From: Thermoplasmata archaeon
GTDB lineage: Archaea; Thermoplasmatota; Thermoplasmata; Thermoplasmatales; Thermoplasmataceae
Length of the DNA: 32,606 bases
Assembly (NCBI GenBank): GCA_021811635.1
Contig: JAJZNS010000092.1
Span: forward strand, 1-32,606
Direction: 5' to 3'
Below are positions 25,764 through 32,606 of the stretch, piece after piece; within the stretch, counting starts at the first letter, position 1; the number at the start of each line of letters is the position of its first letter. Below the pieces are notes generated by a model. That model saw only the letters and a list, made by a program, of their open reading frames with translations, was not told the DNA's origin and did no database searches. The translations under genes were made by a program, and so were the position numbers.

Positions 25764-26597
25764 CTACACACCAGCCTTTCGCTTCCTGCTGATAGCCAGT
25801 ATATGGACACTCATTCCCACTGAAGCTGGATGGGCGGCCAGCTTATCGTGAGCTTCCAGGAAATTCTGCCATCCTGCCCTGTCCTTCCTGGAAAAAATGT
25901 TTACGTATTTCGCATTTGCGCCTATTCCTTCCAGACCCACTGTTTCTATCAGTTCGAGGCCGTTCGCCCTCACCATATCTTCCAGTTCTTCAGGCAGGAA
26001 AAAATGCGCGTAGTACCGCCCATGCCAGAGATTGTCGTCTCCCTTCTCATAAAAATCCCTGAAGCTGGGCAGGCCTATTTCGTTTGGCCAGAACTGCACG
26101 GAAAGCATAAGGGCACCTATTCTCCCGAAAACGCCTATGAATATTGGCGCGCCCTCCTTTGCAACCCGTCTGAGTTCTGAAACTGCCTTGTTTCTGTTCT
26201 CTTCTCCTTCGATATGGGATATCGGGCCTCCAAGGCAGATCACTGCGTCGTAGGTGTTATCCCTGATCCGGGAGAGATCGGTTATGCTAGCAACCATTGT
26301 TTCCCTGACTTTGCTCTCCACCCTCTTTTCCCTGATCTTTTGCCTTGCAAAATCAATATTCTCCTCTGTTAGATCAAGCAGATCAACCTCGTATCCCATT
26401 TTGGCGAGGTCGATTGTGTACCTTCCGGGGCCTCCTCCTGCATCAAGGATAAGACCGTTCACTGGCAGGTGTTTCTTCAGGTATAATAGTGTGGTGCGGT
26501 ACTCCAGCCTGTGGTAAGGATCCTGGACCAGCCTTTTCCACTCATAGTCCACGGTCGCCCCATAACAGTCGCTTATCCTCTCCTTTCGTGCCGGCAT
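25764..26597 (-). CDS. SAM-dependent methyltransferase (class I)
   Basis: Small-molecule or RNA/protein methyltransferase, 277 residues. SAM-binding motif I is LILDAGGGPGRYTIDLAKMG (about 50-69), motif II acidic residue in EVDLLDLTEENI, and AVICLGGPISHIEGEEN supplies motif IV. The C-terminal part (RYYAHFFLPEELEDMVRANGLELIETVGLEGIG) is the usual variable substrate domain of UbiE/COQ5-like proteins. No specific substrate can be assigned. Divergent from the 26759 gene with its own AT-rich promoter. Confidence 0.88.
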   Translation of the reverse strand: MPARKERISDCYGATVDYEWKRLVQDPYHRLEYRTTLLYLKKHLPVNGLILDAGGGPGRYTIDLAKMGYEVDLLDLTEENIDFARQKIREKRVESKVRETMVASITDLSRIRDNTYDAVICLGGPISHIEGEENRNKAVSELRRVAKEGAPIFIGVFGRIGALMLSVQFWPNEIGLPSFRDFYEKGDDNLWHGRYYAHFFLPEELEDMVRANGLELIETVGLEGIGANAKYVNIFSRKDRAGWQNFLEAHDKLAAHPASVGMSVHILAISRKRKAGV

Positions 26598-26758
26598 CCT
26601 GTTTTTATCGATCTGTTAATTGCCTGTATTTACTTAATTGTTCTCAGAGACTGCCAGCATGCAATGGCTATAATATCATGGAAAAAGCGCATATAGAGCC
26701 ATTTGCACATTTTTGTCCCATGGCAACATATTATTCTATATCGACCATATATTAATTT

Positions 26759-27223
26759 ATGAAGGGAATATTGCAGGTAAAAAAGTCCGATCTGTTTAGA
26801 AGTGAAGACGCGTTCAAATTTGCTTCCGCCATTGTATCAAGAGGCGGCAGGATCACAATACTTGCCTCTGATGGCATAATACTGGATGTTGAAAATTACC
26901 TGCCGCGCCCTGATGCTGATAAAATCTATGCTGTCAGGATACTTACTCCATATCAGCTTGAAAACGTCCTGATGACCAATGACAGCGATGCATTTTACAT
27001 CGTTCTTAGGGGCAGCATCATAAGGAACTGGTCCAGGGAATGCTTTGAGTCTATTATGGAGATAATCAGGATCAAGACCTATTTCAAGGGTGCGGTAATT
27101 GCAGTCAACATAGTCGGAGACCTGGGGATCCATTCCCTTTACATGCAGAAGGCTGCCCTCGATCAACCAAAACTTGACCGCAATAAAGGGTTATACCTAT
27201 GGGAAGAACCACTCCCACTGTAA
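26759..27223 (+). CDS. RadA/KaiC-like protein without a P-loop (degenerate RecA fold), tentative
   Basis: 154 residues, not confidently recognised. The order of elements resembles a RecA-fold ATPase core: strand ITILASDGIILDVENYL (like the RadA/KaiC 'vyvDtEn' strand), then IYAVRILTPYQLENVL (like the 'ri.tpyql' helix), then DAFYIVLRGSII (Walker B position), helix, and GAVIAVNIVGD (like 'avvvtNqv'). There is no G-x4-G-K-T, so it should not bind ATP classically. It overlaps the next small gene by 25 bases and heads a unit leading to a polymerase gene. Inference: an inactive RadA-like partner of the polymerase. A TATA-like TTATTCTATA precedes the ATG by about 24 bases. Confidence 0.55.
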   Translation: MKGILQVKKSDLFRSEDAFKFASAIVSRGGRITILASDGIILDVENYLPRPDADKIYAVRILTPYQLENVLMTNDSDAFYIVLRGSIIRNWSRECFESIMEIIRIKTYFKGAVIAVNIVGDLGIHSLYMQKAALDQPKLDRNKGLYLWEEPLPL

Positions 27224-27435
27224 GGCAGAAAATCGATGCCATAACTTATGAGTTAGGTAAAATGGGCACCTTGATGAATAAGGAGGATAGGTACCTTTTT
27301 AACAACCTTCTCAGCCTTGGAAGACTGCATGCCCCGGAGGTGAATTTTTCGGCGGTAAACACCGAGACCGGGTACCTTATCTCGATAATTTTCGAGCTTT
27401 TCAAGATGATACGTGACAATAAAAGCGTGGGATAA
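27199..27435 (+). CDS. Small helical protein between RadA-like and polymerase genes
   Basis: 78 residues, unrecognised. Predicted mostly helical and moderately basic: TVRQKIDAITYELGKM, then DRYLFNNLLSLGRLHAPEV and a hydrophobic helix YLISIIFELFKMI. No Cys, signal peptide or enzyme motif. It overlaps the upstream gene by 25 bases, and its stop lies within the open frame of the polymerase, so the three are transcribed together. Alternative starts are later Met codons (27262 onward). A -1 slip on the A-run near its end (NK-codons, 27418-27424) would continue into the polymerase frame, so it could also be the polymerase's first part. Confidence 0.6.
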   Translation: MGRTTPTVRQKIDAITYELGKMGTLMNKEDRYLFNNLLSLGRLHAPEVNFSAVNTETGYLISIIFELFKMIRDNKSVG

Positions 27436-29510
27436 CGAACAATGATCCTCCGGTACTGATAAATGCAACCGGGAATGACATTGTTTCCCTCTGGCACTAC
27501 AGGGACGGGGCAGTAAAGACAGAGAGTCACAGGTATGCCACATGGATCTTTCTTTCGGGAAATCCGCATGATCTCAGATTTGCGAGGGATCAACTCGAAT
27601 TAGTAAGAGGGATAAGGGTCTCCGAAAGCACCAGAAGAAGCATTTATGGAGAAATTGAAGGGCTGGAGATCCGGTTACCCCCATCAAGGATCAGACTGAT
27701 AAGGAAATTCCTGGAGGATTCTGGGCTGAGGAGGAAGATTAAGCTCTTCAACGGTGATCTTAACGCGGCGCACAGGTACCTTTCGGAGAGATCTGACACG
27801 CTGTTCCATATTGCATCGCCTGAATCCCCTGACCCTGAAATACCCTCAACGTCCATAACGCCAATAATGTCCGGCCATGAAATTGTGAAGATCAAACTGG
27901 ACGGGAAAACTTTCCTGAATATTGACAATGGTCTCTATTCTGAAATCTACGACAGAATTTCCTCGTCAATTATTGTGGTCTATACCAACCGTTCCTCCGG
28001 CTTCACAAAGCTGTTGAATGAACTCAATGAGAGAGGGATTGGGAGAGTTGACTTTCACAGGAGAAGAGGCGAGACCTATGAATCGTATGGCCAGATACAC
28101 TACACTGGAGAAAGAATTTCCATCCGTGGAAAGATATGCATCGATTCAGATTCTTTCATTTATTCTGAGGCAGGGATAGCTGGCATCATGGAGGTATCAA
28201 GAATATCGAGGCTTCCGCCTCAGACAGCCTCCATAGTGACACCAGGGACGGCTGTCTCTGCACTTGAACTGTCTGAGGCCATAAGATTCGGGATACTGGT
28301 GCCGTCATACAAAGATGACCATGAAAATCCGAAACCTATTTCGCTCCTGAGATTGGCTGATCGTGGCGGGCTGACGCTTCAACCGGATCCAGGTCTCTAC
28401 TGGAACACCTCGGAAATTGACTTTTCTTCGATGTATCCCAGCATAATCGTGAGATACAATCTTTCCCCTGAGACCTTCGGCGACGGCGATTATGTTGTTC
28501 CGGAACTGGGCTACAGGGTGCGGAGCTCCCCCAGGGGGTTTCTTTCCGGAGCCCTGGAAAAACTCCTGGAAAGAAGACTGTTTTACAAGTCAGTAAGGGA
28601 TAAGAATCCAACCTACAGAAACAGGGACACAGCCCTCAAATGGCTCCTGCTCACCTCTTTTGGGTACACCGGATACAAGAACGCAAAGTTCGGGAAGATA
28701 GAGGTGCATGAATCAATAACAGCAATAGGCAGATGGGCTCTCTCTGCTGCCATCGAGGAGGCACAGGAAATGGGATTCAGGATCGTACATGGGATTGTCG
28801 ATTCCCTGTGGGTTTCCGGAGATGGCGGGATAGAGGAACTCCTGCAGAGAATAAAGGACAGGACTAGGATCGACATAGTGGTTGACAGCAGATACAAATG
28901 GGTACTGTTTCCTCCTGCCAGGGATGGTTATGGCTCTCCGGGATCATACATAGGATGGAGATACGACAACACGTTCAAGATTAGGGGACTAGATTTAAGG
29001 AGAAAAAACGTCCCCGGCATATGCAGGGATTTCCAGAGATCTGCAGCTTCATTGTTCTCCTCATGCAGCAATGACACAGAGGTACTGGCGAAAAAGCATG
29101 ACCTGGAAAACATGAAAAAGCAGTTTGCGGCAAAATTGCAATTGGCGGATGCTGAAGACCTTTCCTTAAGGTTCCACGTCACCAGAAGGCCGGAAGAGTA
29201 TGCCGTGAATACCGTAACCAGGAAGCTGCTCAACGATCTGAAGAAATCCGGCATAGAACTGAATCCTGGCGAAAGCGTGGACGCAGTTGTCGTGGACAGG
29301 CGTAGCGGGATCTTCAGCAAAAACGGTGAATGGCATGGCTTCGATCGTGAAATGTACATGAAAATGCTGGAAAGATCCTTCGAGCCCTTCGATTTCATGA
29401 TAAAATCGGCAGAAAAGAACCTGGCTTCATCCGGCCATGACCGAAAGAATGTTCTCAATCTTTCCAGAAAGCACGCTGACAGGTATGTCACTGATCTGTA
29501 TGACTTTTGA
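27423..29510 (+). CDS. Divergent family B DNA polymerase (PolB2-like), start codon unclear
   Basis: Open frame of 695 codons; the first ATG (27867) leaves 547 residues. Polymerase motif A is intact (EIDFSSMYPSIIVRYN, 28416 onward), motif B is close to normal (KWLLLTSFGYTGYKNAKFG), and KIRGLDLRRKNVPGI and the C-terminal YAVNTVTRKLLNDLKKSGIELNPGESVDAVVVD are typical. Motif C reads HGIVDSLWV instead of YGDTDS; the second Asp (28800-28802) is kept. No exonuclease DxE, NxxxFD or YxxxD was seen, and about 326 residues precede motif A, fewer than usual. Upstream of 27867 the frame looks like real polymerase N-terminus (VLINATGNDIVSLWHYRDG) but has no ATG, GTG or TTG. A one-base indel near 27452-27458 would join it to ATG 27442. 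Confidence 0.8.
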   Translation, partial: KRGITNNDPPVLINATGNDIVSLWHYRDGAVKTESHRYATWIFLSGNPHDLRFARDQLELVRGIRVSESTRRSIYGEIEGLEIRLPPSRIRLIRKFLEDSGLRRKIKLFNGDLNAAHRYLSERSDTLFHIASPESPDPEIPSTSITPIMSGHEIVKIKLDGKTFLNIDNGLYSEIYDRISSSIIVVYTNRSSGFTKLLNELNERGIGRVDFHRRRGETYESYGQIHYTGERISIRGKICIDSDSFIYSEAGIAGIMEVSRISRLPPQTASIVTPGTAVSALELSEAIRFGILVPSYKDDHENPKPISLLRLADRGGLTLQPDPGLYWNTSEIDFSSMYPSIIVRYNLSPETFGDGDYVVPELGYRVRSSPRGFLSGALEKLLERRLFYKSVRDKNPTYRNRDTALKWLLLTSFGYTGYKNAKFGKIEVHESITAIGRWALSAAIEEAQEMGFRIVHGIVDSLWVSGDGGIEELLQRIKDRTRIDIVVDSRYKWVLFPPARDGYGSPGSYIGWRYDNTFKIRGLDLRRKNVPGICRDFQRSAASLFSSCSNDTEVLAKKHDLENMKKQFAAKLQLADAEDLSLRFHVTRRPEEYAVNTVTRKLLNDLKKSGIELNPGESVDAVVVDRRSGIFSKNGEWHGFDREMYMKMLERSFEPFDFMIKSAEKNLASSGHDRKNVLNLSRKHADRYVTDLYDF

Positions 29511-30542
29511 AACTCCCTTCCTGTCACCCATTCCCACTATCTTTCCTTTTATGAATCCGAGCCTTTCAAGCCTCCTGATGCTATCGTAAACCCTGAAATC
29601 CTGGCTCCTCACAGGGAACTCATCGGAAACGGATCTCACTTCGCGCACAATTTCCTTGACGCCTGTGCTGACAGAATGCCTGAGAATTCTGCATATTGCG
29701 AGAAGCGTTATCAGGTCCCTGTCGCTTAGTTCGGACAGCTTGCTTTCAGTAACAAAGGGATCAATCATTGATATTGCACTGCGGATGTCGTCCGGTTCGA
29801 TTGCTTCGGAGCCCCTGTGCTCGGCAATCAGGGCGGATTTCTGCAGCACCTCGATTGCAACTCTTGCACTACCGTAACCTTCAGCGGATTCGGCAATGTA
29901 CCGCAGCGTTTCCTCGCTCCATGAACCATCAGAAAGCGATCGCCTTGCCCTGTCAAGAATTATTCCGTACAGTTCCCCGGCATCGTACTTCCTGAACCTG
30001 AGGGACTCCATCCTCAATGAACCAGACAGCTCCCTGAATGAAGAATGGATTTCCGGCGCTTCGATGGAGATGTAAATTGGCGAGATGTTGATCCCATAAA
30101 GCTCCGGTGCCCTGTTAAGGTTGTAAATGCCTTCCGGTTCCATGTAAAGATGCGCAGCTTCGTCGATCACAATGACCAGAGACTTACCGGCCCCCTTGCG
30201 GAATTCACTCAAAGCTGTGAAGATCTGCTTGTAGGTGATCCCTGAAGGCGGAACCAGTTTCCCGAGCTGCCCGAGAACGGATACAAGTATTGCCCTCATC
30301 GATCCGTGTGAGAGTGCATTTTCGTAAAATATCCTGGGTTCGGTTGTGTTCTTCTGGAGGTATTTTACCGTGACTGTCTTGCCAACGCCGGCAGGCCCGT
30401 AAATCCAGAGCGGCGTGGATAAACCGCGCATCAGGGGGGAAAACACAAGGCCGGATATGGTTGATATCTCTTTTTCCCTGTACGCCAGTTTGCCGGGAAT
30501 AAAGGAACTTTCAAGAGCATCCGGGTACCTGATTATTCTCAT
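29427..30542 (-). CDS. Cdc6/Orc1-type AAA+ ATPase
   Basis: Archaeal replication initiator family, 371 residues. N-terminal ALESSFIPGKLAYREKEISTI is the Cdc6/Orc1 opening. Walker A is GPAGVGKTVT (about 51-60), Walker B VIVIDEAAHL, and sensor-like YISIEAPE follows. The last 90 residues form a winged-helix DNA-binding domain (LITLLAICRILRHSVSTGVKEIVREV...). Starting five bases after the preceding radical SAM stop, it belongs to that minus-strand operon. No origin-recognition repeats were seen nearby. Its 3' end overlaps the polymerase 3' end by 84 bases. Likely an origin-binding paralogue or another replication-related member. Confidence 0.9.
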   Translation of the reverse strand: MRIIRYPDALESSFIPGKLAYREKEISTISGLVFSPLMRGLSTPLWIYGPAGVGKTVTVKYLQKNTTEPRIFYENALSHGSMRAILVSVLGQLGKLVPPSGITYKQIFTALSEFRKGAGKSLVIVIDEAAHLYMEPEGIYNLNRAPELYGINISPIYISIEAPEIHSSFRELSGSLRMESLRFRKYDAGELYGIILDRARRSLSDGSWSEETLRYIAESAEGYGSARVAIEVLQKSALIAEHRGSEAIEPDDIRSAISMIDPFVTESKLSELSDRDLITLLAICRILRHSVSTGVKEIVREVRSVSDEFPVRSQDFRVYDSIRRLERLGFIKGKIVGMGDRKGVSKVIQISDIPVSVLSGKIENILSVMAG

Positions 30543-30547
30543 GCTGA

Positions 30548-32227
30548 TTAGGCACGGATTGCCTGGTTAAGTGAATGAATCTCCTTGCCTCTGGGGACGG
30601 AGTAATTCTTCACCTTATCCAGATCCACACCAGCCTTCCTTGCCAACCTTTCTATATATTTCAGCATCAGTATGCCACCGAAAGAAATGATAGATCCTGT
30701 GCCCGCCCTGGCAAAAAAGTTCCCCTCGGTATTGCCATAGCCGTCCCTAACTGCCATCTTGGCAAGGTGCCGGTAAGATGCATAATATACGGCTAGCTGA
30801 CTCTTCGTAAGCATGCTTTTGTTAAGGCTCCTTGACTTTATTCTCCCAAGAGGAACATTCACCAGAGGTGTGACCGTGAATTCAAAGGGCCTGCCCTCAG
30901 AGTACGAATAACTGAGCCTGTTTATCATCCCGATGGTGTCCCAGTAGTCTTCTTCCGTTTCTCCAGCCTGCCCTACCTGGATAGTGAATGCTGGCCTCCA
31001 GTAGTACTTTGTCTCGTTATACACCCCCTGCCAAACGATGTCAGCCCATGATCCATCCGGCCCGATCTTGAGCGGCAGGGTCTTGTTTGGCATGTGCTTC
31101 TTCGCGAGCGAGTCGCTTCCGGTTTCCACACCGGTCTGGACACCGATCCAGTTCTTCGGTCCGGCCTTTAGAATCTTGGACAGATGCTCCAGCATCTCCG
31201 GATAACCGGCAGGAATGGAGATTCTCCCATGCGTCGGGTTTGCCCTTTCAATGCCGTCCACCGCCATGACGGAAGAAAATAGATCGGTGAGCGCTTCCTC
31301 ATTGGGCTCATACATGTTCCCATGCTTGTAGGCAAATATCTCATCCGAGTGGAGCCATCCGTTTATCTGCCCGGATCTGGCGTTGATCGTCACTTCCTTC
31401 ACCACTTCCTCCGGTTCGTAATATCGGAGCGGTCTGAGCGTCACTTCGCAAAAATCGCAGCCAATGCCGCATCCCCTCATGACCTCCACCATTCCCTTGA
31501 CTGAGGGCTCGGACATTAAAGGGATCTGATCCAGCTTTGGGTAAGGAGTAATGCTCATCCCCCTTGCAAGAAACTTATCATCCTTCTTGATAACCTTCCT
31601 GAAATTATCGTCATATGACATGTAGCCCCTGTAAAACATTGAGCTATCAATGCTATCCGTTGCAACCTGTTCGAACAGGGCTGGAGCTATGTCATCTGTC
31701 TCCCCCTGGAAAATATAATCGAAGTTATATTTTTCAATTTCGTCCCTAAGAATGGTAAACTCCCATGCGCCTGGACCCCCGACAATGAGCTTCGCTTTCT
31801 TGCCCCTCCTTGCCCTGTTCACCTTTTCCAGCAGGCTGTCCCAGTCTTTCCTGACCCAGGCCATCATATTTCCGCCCCTGAGTGCGTAATATGACATTGT
31901 TGTCGGGCCAACGCCCAATGGATCCATTGTCGAAATGCCGATGACCTCGGTCTTGTCATCTATGAAATTCGCAAGATAGTCGTCGTGCGCAACAGCGATG
32001 TCCTTTCTGTCAAACCCCCTCATGAGGGATGCCTGCAGTTTCCTCACGGAATATGGTGCCCTGAGCAATTCGCCGTTTGGCTTCACTTCCGGCGGAGGTC
32101 CCTTCAGAAATTTATAGATTGCTGGAGGAATAGCTCTGCTGGGTGCACTCGGTAGAAAGTCAAGCAGCGGGAAATTCCTGTATTCGTAACTTAAAGTTGT
32201 ATCAGATACCAGAACGAATCTCGTCAT
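30548..32227 (-). CDS. Radical SAM protein with B12-binding-like N-terminal domain
   Basis: 559 residues. The N-terminal part (about 40-200) resembles a cobalamin-binding Rossmann domain: LRAPYSVRKLQASLM, TEVIGISTMDPLGVGPTTM, AKLIVGGPGAWEF, YIFQGETDDIAPALF; the B12 ligand motif DxHxxG was not seen. The radical SAM cluster is EVMRGCGIGCDFCEVT (C-x3-C-x2-C), followed by a TIM-like region and a C-terminal helical part with a Gly-rich segment. Archaeal members include lipid-modifying enzymes (tetraether and ring synthases), but no such role can be read here. Cdc6 follows in the same operon. GAGGG 7-11 bases before ATG 32227 and a TTTATAAA box support the start. Confidence 0.85.
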   Translation of the reverse strand: MTRFVLVSDTTLSYEYRNFPLLDFLPSAPSRAIPPAIYKFLKGPPPEVKPNGELLRAPYSVRKLQASLMRGFDRKDIAVAHDDYLANFIDDKTEVIGISTMDPLGVGPTTMSYYALRGGNMMAWVRKDWDSLLEKVNRARRGKKAKLIVGGPGAWEFTILRDEIEKYNFDYIFQGETDDIAPALFEQVATDSIDSSMFYRGYMSYDDNFRKVIKKDDKFLARGMSITPYPKLDQIPLMSEPSVKGMVEVMRGCGIGCDFCEVTLRPLRYYEPEEVVKEVTINARSGQINGWLHSDEIFAYKHGNMYEPNEEALTDLFSSVMAVDGIERANPTHGRISIPAGYPEMLEHLSKILKAGPKNWIGVQTGVETGSDSLAKKHMPNKTLPLKIGPDGSWADIVWQGVYNETKYYWRPAFTIQVGQAGETEEDYWDTIGMINRLSYSYSEGRPFEFTVTPLVNVPLGRIKSRSLNKSMLTKSQLAVYYASYRHLAKMAVRDGYGNTEGNFFARAGTGSIISFGGILMLKYIERLARKAGVDLDKVKNYSVPRGKEIHSLNQAIRA

Positions 32228-32481
32228 TAATTTCCCTCAGGGATCAAGTATTTTGTAAACTTTTATAAACATTATGGCTACTTCCCTGCCCGCAATGCCC
32301 GGAGAAAGCTCTGTAATCATAAGTTTAACAACTCAATCCCATAGAAAAACCTTAAGTTACTTCCGCCTAACTGTGATTTAACACTCATTAAGGTGGCACA
32401 AATACCTGCATTCCAGACGTACTGCCATACTGATTGCCAAAAAACCAAAGGCTGATCAGCCTGCAGTCTTATCCAAATAAT
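32228..32481. other. Spacer between radical SAM gene and 16S rRNA
   Basis: No gene is supported. The left end holds the radical SAM promoter, the right end the 16S trailer. No 23S rRNA or tRNA follows the 16S on the minus strand in this spacer. Confidence 0.6.
32261..32270 (-). promoter_or_regulatory. TATA box of the radical SAM-Cdc6 operon
   Basis: Reads GTTTATAAAA on the minus strand, about 38 bases before ATG 32227, giving a leader of about 12 bases that includes the GAGGG ribosome binding site. Confidence 0.55.
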
Positions 32482-32488
32482 AAAAAAA
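32482..32488 (-). terminator. T-run terminator after 16S rRNA
   Basis: Seven T in CAGTTTTTTTATTATTT on the minus strand, about 43 bases after the 16S end. Confidence 0.5.
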
Positions 32489-32530
32489 CTGTGAATGGAA
32501 GTGTTTGTGCCCGTGGCTCGCCTTTTTTTA

Positions 32531-32606
32531 TGGAGGTGATCCATCCGCAGGTTCCCCTACGGATACCTTGTTATGCCTTAACCCTCCTCACTGACATCAG
32601 ATTCGA
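32531..32606 (-). rRNA. 16S rRNA, 3' end (partial)
   Basis: The minus strand reads the universally conserved 3' terminus: AACAAGGTATCCGTAGGGG, then AACCTGCGGATGGATCACCTCC. Only the last 76 or so bases lie in the window. It carries the anti-Shine-Dalgarno CACCTCC. No 23S or 5S follows, which fits a genome with unlinked rRNA genes, as in Thermoplasma. Confidence 0.95.

Noticed and set aside
30045..30245. Plus-strand frame inside the Cdc6 gene
   Set aside because: It is antisense to the conserved ATPase core and has no family features.
32317..32544. Minus-strand protein of 75 residues at the right edge
   Set aside because: It begins inside the 16S rRNA and crosses its terminator.
1..32606. CRISPR arrays, insertion sequences or integrated elements
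   Set aside because: No regularly spaced direct repeats, transposase or integrase motifs were seen; the window reads as ordinary chromosome apart from the polymerase cassette.

Overview
The window reads as chromosome of a thermoacidophilic euryarchaeon of the Thermoplasmatales type (inference). Supporting features are the archaeal ribosomal protein S17e, a Cdc6/Orc1 ATPase, an archaeal family B DNA polymerase, many promoters whose TATA box lies about 25 bases before the start codon (leaderless genes), an aa3/ba3-like haem-copper oxidase, a menaquinone (futalosine pathway) enzyme, a bacterial-type GrpE-DnaK-DnaJ set, and a 16S rRNA 3' end with no 23S gene behind it. Unlinked rRNA genes are known in Thermoplasma. 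Base composition looks close to 50% GC, which does not fit the AT-rich Ferroplasma or Picrophilus. The species cannot be named from this window.

Layout, left to right. 1-1823 (minus): respiratory oxidase operon of a small membrane protein, subunit II (CuA) and subunit I (cut by the window edge). 2017-3567: site-2-type membrane protease. 3802-7275: grpE-dnaK-dnaJ. 7312-8028: a universal stress protein and ribosomal protein S17e. 8074-12043: thiolase, an ABC-2 type transporter pair and enoyl-CoA hydratase, so acyl-CoA metabolism surrounds an exporter. 12054-13949 (minus): cysteine synthase and aldose 1-epimerase. 14097-17197: a complete dTDP-L-rhamnose gene set, with rmlA converging on an rmlC-rmlB-rmlD operon. 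17331-17403: tRNA-Asp(GTC). 17649-19576 (minus): a periplasmic-binding-fold protein without a signal peptide, a 66-residue protein behind a palindrome-bearing promoter, and an isochorismatase-type hydrolase. 19758-24426: pyrF, mqnE, a large secreted membrane-anchored surface protein and a coiled-coil protein. 24437-26597 (minus): a sugar-phosphate nucleotidyltransferase and a methyltransferase.

The most interesting segment is 26759-30542. A 154-residue protein resembling the core of a RadA/KaiC ATPase, but without a P-loop, is followed by a 78-residue protein and then by a divergent family B DNA polymerase. The polymerase has lost recognisable exonuclease motifs and reads H-G-I-V-D-S where active enzymes have Y-G-D-T-D-S. 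Its reading frame has no usual start codon for about 440 bases upstream of the first ATG. It converges on, and overlaps by 84 bases, a Cdc6/Orc1 gene. I read the three genes as a candidate PolB2-type DNA-damage or translesion cassette.

After the Cdc6 gene come a B12-domain-like radical SAM protein (minus) and, at the right edge, the 3' end of 16S rRNA (minus) with a T-run terminator. Its GGATCACCTCC end matches a strong ribosome binding site at 11275-11283.
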